From positions 1 through 12,543 of the forward strand of contig JAHWJJ010000073.1 in assembly GCA_019348475.1 (NCBI GenBank): a DNA stretch of 12,543 bases, read 5' to 3'. Below are positions 10,038 through 12,543 of this stretch, piece after piece (the stretch's first letter is position 1; every line of letters begins with the position of its first letter). The notes under the pieces were generated by a model, which made no database searches, was not told the origin of the DNA, and saw only the letters and a list, made by a program, of their open reading frames with translations. This stretch comes from Gemmatimonadota bacterium (GTDB taxonomy: Bacteria; Gemmatimonadota; Gemmatimonadetes; Longimicrobiales; Longimicrobiaceae). A program made the position numbers and the translations under genes.

Positions 10038-10110
10038 CCTGGGCACTCGGTACTGGGCACTGGGCACTGGGCACTCGAACCTGGGCACTTGAACCTGGGC
10101 ACTTGAACCT
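10038..10110. repeat. Inverted heptamer repeat arm facing the 21-bp array
   Basis: This arm consists of CTGGGCA, CTTGAAC, CTCGAAC and CTCGGTA heptamers, which are reverse complements of those in 9867-9992 (CTTGAAC of GTTCAAG, CTGGGCA of TGCCCAG). Toward its right end it forms 14-bp units (CTGGGCACTTGAAC). The nearest pairing is the perfect 9-bp gtgcccagg (10008-10016) with cctgggcac (10038-10046), leaving a 21-base loop that includes gggccc. Outer heptamers can also pair, so 9867-10110 as a whole can form a long imperfect hairpin or cruciform, and it may act as the end of the transporter transcript. Confidence 0.85.
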
Positions 10111-10162
10111 TTGTGTTCCCATCCACCGGTCCCCTTTGGATCTCCCTCGCTCCGGACGCGCC

Positions 10163-10489
10163 ATGACTGACCCTATCCCCCCCGCCGAGCACTCCCCCGA
10201 GTTCATCCGCCTGTGCGAACGCGCCATCGGAGAGCTGGAGGCACTGAAGGCAGACCCGCCGATGGAGCGGGGCCCGCGACTGATCACCATCCGCGCGCTG
10301 CTGGCGGACGTCGGCCTGCACATGGCCGAGGTGGACCTGCGCACCCCCGGATTCGCCGACGAGCAGGGGACGCTGGTGGACGCCGCCAGCGCCCTGCAGG
10401 CCATCGACCTGGACCGCGGCGGCCCCAACGTGCCCCGCTTCGCGGACCGCATCATCGCCGACCTGCGCCGCATCGCCACCGGCGGGTGA
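10163..10489 (+). CDS. Hypothetical protein, 108 residues
   Basis: I do not recognise this protein. It starts MTDPIPPAEHSPEFIRL and is acidic to neutral, without signal peptide or membrane segment. Residues about 10-30 (EFIRLCERAIGELEALK), 41-56, 68-82 and 92-105 look like amphipathic helices, so a small helical bundle is likely. Codon use follows the strong GC bias of the neighbours, which supports coding. The start ATG has only a weak GGA upstream. A perfect 10-bp hairpin 12 bases past the stop fits a transcript end. It lies alone between the repeat zone and a long non-coding stretch, so context gives no clue to function. Confidence 0.72.
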   Translation: MTDPIPPAEHSPEFIRLCERAIGELEALKADPPMERGPRLITIRALLADVGLHMAEVDLRTPGFADEQGTLVDAASALQAIDLDRGGPNVPRFADRIIADLRRIATGG

Positions 10490-11067
10490 GCGCGCGATGA
10501 CGCGCGGCGCCCGCTCCGCCCGGCGCCGCGCATTCATCCGACGCGAGATCGCGCCGCGTCCGTCGGCGCACGCGTATCCTTATCCGACCATATCGGTGTA
10601 AAGGCGCTCACCCCGGCGCGGGTGACGCCTGGGCGGGCGCGGCGGACGGAAACGGCTGCGGCGCATCCGCTTCCGCGGCATCATCCATTTCGTCCACATG
10701 CGCGCCGCCGTGGCGCCTCGGGTGCGGTACTGAAAGCACCACGGCGACAGAGCGCACTTCGCGACCAAACAATCAGAAACCCTCTCCTCTTCCGCCGGGC
10801 GCGGCACGGGTGCGGCCTGCGCAACACTATGGCGTGGAAAGGAGATACGCGTTATCATCCCACCCCGGATACTCCGTCTTCCGGCTCATCCCCGTTCCGG
10901 TCCTCCATGCGATCCACCGGCCCCATTCCGCCCCTCCGGCGTAACGCGCGGCTCTGGCCCGCGGGCTCCGCCCTGGCGCACGGCGGGCGGGCGTCCGGCG
11001 GCGCGGCCGTACCGGGCGCGGCGGACGGGGCCCGCATGGATCTCCACCTCCACCCAAGACGAGCAAG
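10490..11067. other. 578-bp stretch without a convincing gene
   Basis: Besides the hairpin at 10502-10531 there is a second stem-loop at 10603-10629 (ggcg-c-tcaccc paired with gggtga-cgcc). A locally AT-richer patch lies around 10765-10800. A possible -10 box TATCAT at 10853-10858 has no good -35, some 210 bases before the AraC-type gene. Frames at 10580-10858 (minus) and 10622-11071 (plus) translate to arginine- and proline-rich low-complexity sequence with no family resemblance. A long leader or a small RNA is possible, but I cannot support either. Confidence 0.5.
10502..10531 (+). terminator. GC hairpin after the 108-residue gene, no U tract
   Basis: gcgcggcgcc (10502-10511) and ggcgccgcgc (10522-10531) are perfect reverse complements around a 10-base loop. 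The stem begins 12 bases after the stop codon. The following sequence, attcatccg, has no T run, so it would be a U-less terminator or a 3'-end stabiliser. Confidence 0.5.
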
Positions 11068-11883
11068 ATGAAGATCGGCGCACGCCCCCTGCTGGTGCTG
11101 CACAGCAACGAGGCCTTCCGCGAGCGGGTACGCAAGGTCGCGGGCAAGGAGTACACGTTCCAGGCGGTGCCCGACTGGCCGTCGCTGGAAGAGGCGGTGC
11201 GCGACTCTCCGCCCTCGGCGCTGGTGGTGGTGAACCCGTACGAGGACGTGAGCGGCGCAGGCGGCCCGTCGCCCAGCCTGAAGTCGCTGCTGGTGGAGTT
11301 CCCCTCCACGGCCGTGTTCGCGGCGATGGAGATCAAGCCCAACCGGCTGGACGACCTGCGCACGCTGGGCAAGTGGGGCGTGGTGCAGGTGATCTCCATC
11401 GCGCACGACGACACGCCGCAGGCCATGGTGCAGCGCTTTCGCGCGGCGCAGGGGCGGCCGCTGAAGGCGCTGCTGGAGCAGGTGCTGCCGGCGGACACGC
11501 CGGGCCGGGCGCGCGCCATCGTGGACGCGGCGGCGGAGGTGGTGGCGGTGGGCGGCCACGGGCGCGACCTGGCCCGGCAGCTGCGCCTGTCGCGGCGGAC
11601 GCTGCTGCGCTGGTGCGAGCGGGCGGAGCTTCCCCCGCCGCGCAAGCTGCTGGCGTGGATGCGCATTCTGCTGGCGGCGGAGCTGCTGGACGACCCCGGG
11701 CGTACCGTGCTCTCCGTGGCCCACGCCTGCGGCTACTCGTCGGACAGCGGGCTGCGGCGCGTGACGCAGAAGTTCGTGGGGAGCAGCCCCACCGAGCTGC
11801 GCCGCCGCGGCGCGTTCGCCCGCTCGTCCAAGGTGTTCCTGGAGGTCCTGGCCCGCTACCGCGAGCCGGCGAACGCGACCTGA
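11068..11883 (+). CDS. AraC-type transcription factor with a receiver-like N-terminal domain
   Basis: A 271-residue predicted regulator. The C-terminal part (about 160-247) is an AraC/XylS DNA-binding domain with two helix-turn-helix units. The first is around 166-184 (DLARQLRLSRRTLLRWCE). The second is around 214-238 (VLSVAHACGYSSDSGLRRV), followed by the conserved SSPTELRRR. The N-terminal part (about 6-125) has the alternating strand-helix pattern of a response-regulator receiver, with strands LLVLHS, ALVVVNP and AVFAAM. However, the phospho-accepting aspartate after the third strand appears to be asparagine 56 (VVVNP), and the acidic pair after strand one is absent. It therefore probably does not respond to a histidine kinase in the usual way. 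The start ATG at 11068 has a weak purine-rich site upstream. The gene shares a terminator with the convergent receiver gene. Its target genes are unknown. Confidence 0.85.
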   Translation: MKIGARPLLVLHSNEAFRERVRKVAGKEYTFQAVPDWPSLEEAVRDSPPSALVVVNPYEDVSGAGGPSPSLKSLLVEFPSTAVFAAMEIKPNRLDDLRTLGKWGVVQVISIAHDDTPQAMVQRFRAAQGRPLKALLEQVLPADTPGRARAIVDAAAEVVAVGGHGRDLARQLRLSRRTLLRWCERAELPPPRKLLAWMRILLAAELLDDPGRTVLSVAHACGYSSDSGLRRVTQKFVGSSPTELRRRGAFARSSKVFLEVLARYREPANAT

Positions 11884-11975
11884 TACCAGGTCCCGCGATC
11901 TTCTGTGCAGGCCGCCGAAAAGCATCACGTTCGGTCGCGGTGCACACGAAATCGTTGAAGCACCCGTCCAGCACG

Positions 11976-12015
11976 AGAAAAACCCTCCTCCGGGCGACCG
12001 GGGGAGGGTTTCTTT
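11976..12015. terminator. Bidirectional terminator shared by two convergent regulator genes
   Basis: aaaccctcctccgg (11980-11993) pairs with ccgggggagggttt (11998-12011) with one wobble or mismatch and a gcga loop. TTTCTTT follows on plus (12009-12015) and TTTTTCTCG on minus (11974-11982 read in reverse). It ends the AraC-type gene from the left (stop 11883) and the receiver gene from the right (stop 12034). Confidence 0.88.
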
Positions 12016-12033
12016 GCATCCACACAAAAAGGA

Positions 12034-12423
12034 TCAGGCGACGGCGGCGTGGGCGCCCTCCAGAAAGTCGCGGGCGACGGCCAGCAGCTGCAGCGGGGGC
12101 ACGGGCTTGACCAGGAAGGCCGCGCACCCCATGGCCAGGGCGCGGTCGCGGTGCTCGGGAAGGCCGGTGGTGCTCACGCCCAGGATGGGGATGGATGCCG
12201 TCGCGGGGTCCTCCTTGAGCGTCCGCAGCGCCGTCCACCCCGGCCCGGTGGCGTACGTCAGCGCCAGCACGATGATGTCCGGCGGCTGCACGCGCGCGCA
12301 CTCCACCGCCGCCTCGCAGCACTCGTGCGCCACCACGTCCAGTCCGTGATGGCGCAGCGCGGCGGCGTAGATCAGGCGGCTGTCCTCGTTCGCATCGACG
12401 AGGAGCACGGTGGGGGAAGCCAC
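12034..12423 (-). CDS. Single-domain response-regulator receiver protein, degenerate
   Basis: The protein is a lone CheY-like receiver of 129 residues with no output domain. Strand one is TVLLVDANEDSR, with D10 kept from the usual acidic pair. Strand three is PDIIVLALTYATGPGW; here alanine 54 stands where the phosphorylated aspartate should be. Strand four is IPILGVSTTG, with S84/T85, and KP at 106-107 is the conserved lysine-proline. With the aspartate gone it cannot be phosphorylated in the normal way, so it may act as a docking or constitutive module. I chose the GTG at 12421-12423 because it lies just before the first strand and downstream of a promoter at 12471-12499. No ribosome binding site is clear. 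The frame is open back to a TTG at 12495, but those extra residues overlap the promoter. Confidence 0.82.
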   Translation of the reverse strand: MASPTVLLVDANEDSRLIYAAALRHHGLDVVAHECCEAAVECARVQPPDIIVLALTYATGPGWTALRTLKEDPATASIPILGVSTTGLPEHRDRALAMGCAAFLVKPVPPLQLLAVARDFLEGAHAAVA

Positions 12424-12470
12424 GGCGGACGATATGTGCGGGAAAGCGCAACGCGCGAGGAGGCAGACAT

Positions 12471-12499
12471 AGGATACAACGTCGCGCGCCCGCAAACAA
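12471..12499 (-). promoter_or_regulatory. Candidate sigma-70-type promoter of the receiver gene
   Basis: On the minus strand TTGTTT (12494-12499) and TATCCT (12471-12476) are separated by exactly 17 bases. Transcription would start near 12464, about 40 bases before the GTG at 12423. This excludes the longer reading frame as the message-coded protein. Confidence 0.55.
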
Positions 12500-12543
12500 G
12501 AGTTCTGATGACGTCCTGCAAACGATTGCTCGCATTACGTTTA

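Noticed and set aside
9867..10110. CRISPR array
   Set aside because: The 21-bp units follow one another with no spacers, part of the zone is inverted, and no cas gene is nearby.
8378..10489. Long plus-strand frame covering the transporter, the repeats and the small gene
   Set aside because: It is a shifted shadow of the MHS transporter. It stays open through the repeat only because 21 bp is a multiple of three; its translation is arginine- and glycine-rich low complexity and then repeated RVPRFKC.
9740..10537. Minus-strand frame with heptapeptide repeats (HSALEPG)
   Set aside because: The repeats come from the DNA heptamer array, and the rest is antisense to the small gene and the transporter end. 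There is no ribosome binding site or family resemblance.
10580..10858. 92-residue minus-strand frame in the non-coding stretch
   Set aside because: The second half is a run of arginine and proline, codon bias is not like that of the neighbours, and no family is recognised.
10855..12027. 390-codon minus-strand frame opposite the AraC-type gene
   Set aside because: It is an antisense shadow that also runs through the shared terminator.

Overview
The window is about 12.5 kb of very GC-rich bacterial DNA with strongly GC-biased third codon positions, long antisense shadow reading frames and mixed promoter quality. Gene content (a TRAP transporter, an AMP-forming acetyl-CoA synthetase, an MHS-type symporter, receiver and AraC regulators), intergenic 'gtcatcctga...accgaagga' type sequence and heptamer-built repeats next to genes recall Gemmatimonadota of the Longimicrobium type. 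That placement is an inference from general resemblance and not from a marker gene.

Layout. At the left edge, on the minus strand, a dctQ-dctM pair (TRAP transporter small and large membrane subunits, overlapping by ATGA) runs off the window. No substrate-binding DctP gene is visible. Next, also on minus, is a lone 481-residue predicted lipoprotein of no recognised family, with a good ribosome binding site and an operator-like inverted repeat just upstream. A perfect 28-bp palindrome flanked by A and T tracts (bidirectional terminator) separates it from a broken C-terminal remnant of an acetyl-CoA synthetase gene. The remnant abuts the 3' end of a 590-residue alpha/beta hydrolase that carries four membrane segments inserted between its oxyanion loop and its GHSLG nucleophile elbow. 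Upstream of the hydrolase lies an intact acs gene. In transcription order the minus strand therefore reads acs, hydrolase, acs 3' remnant, which points to an old duplication or insertion.

Divergently from acs, on the plus strand, is an MHS-family major facilitator transporter with an unusual C-terminal extension of two further hydrophobic segments. The pair suggests uptake of a small carboxylate and its activation to an acyl-CoA. Three bases after the transporter stop begins a 244-bp repeat zone: six 21-bp units, each made of three heptamers, facing heptamer repeats in inverted orientation, so the whole can fold into a long hairpin. A 108-residue helical orphan gene follows, ending in a 10-bp GC hairpin.

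After a 578-bp stretch without a convincing gene come two convergent regulators sharing one bidirectional terminator: an AraC-type DNA-binding protein with a receiver-like N-terminal domain, and a single-domain receiver protein on the minus strand. Both appear to lack the phospho-accepting aspartate, so both look like phosphorylation-independent pseudo-receivers.

No rRNA, tRNA, CRISPR array, transposase or recognised defence operon was found. The most unusual items are the acs remnant next to the membrane hydrolase, the inverted heptamer repeat zone, and the paired degenerate receivers.
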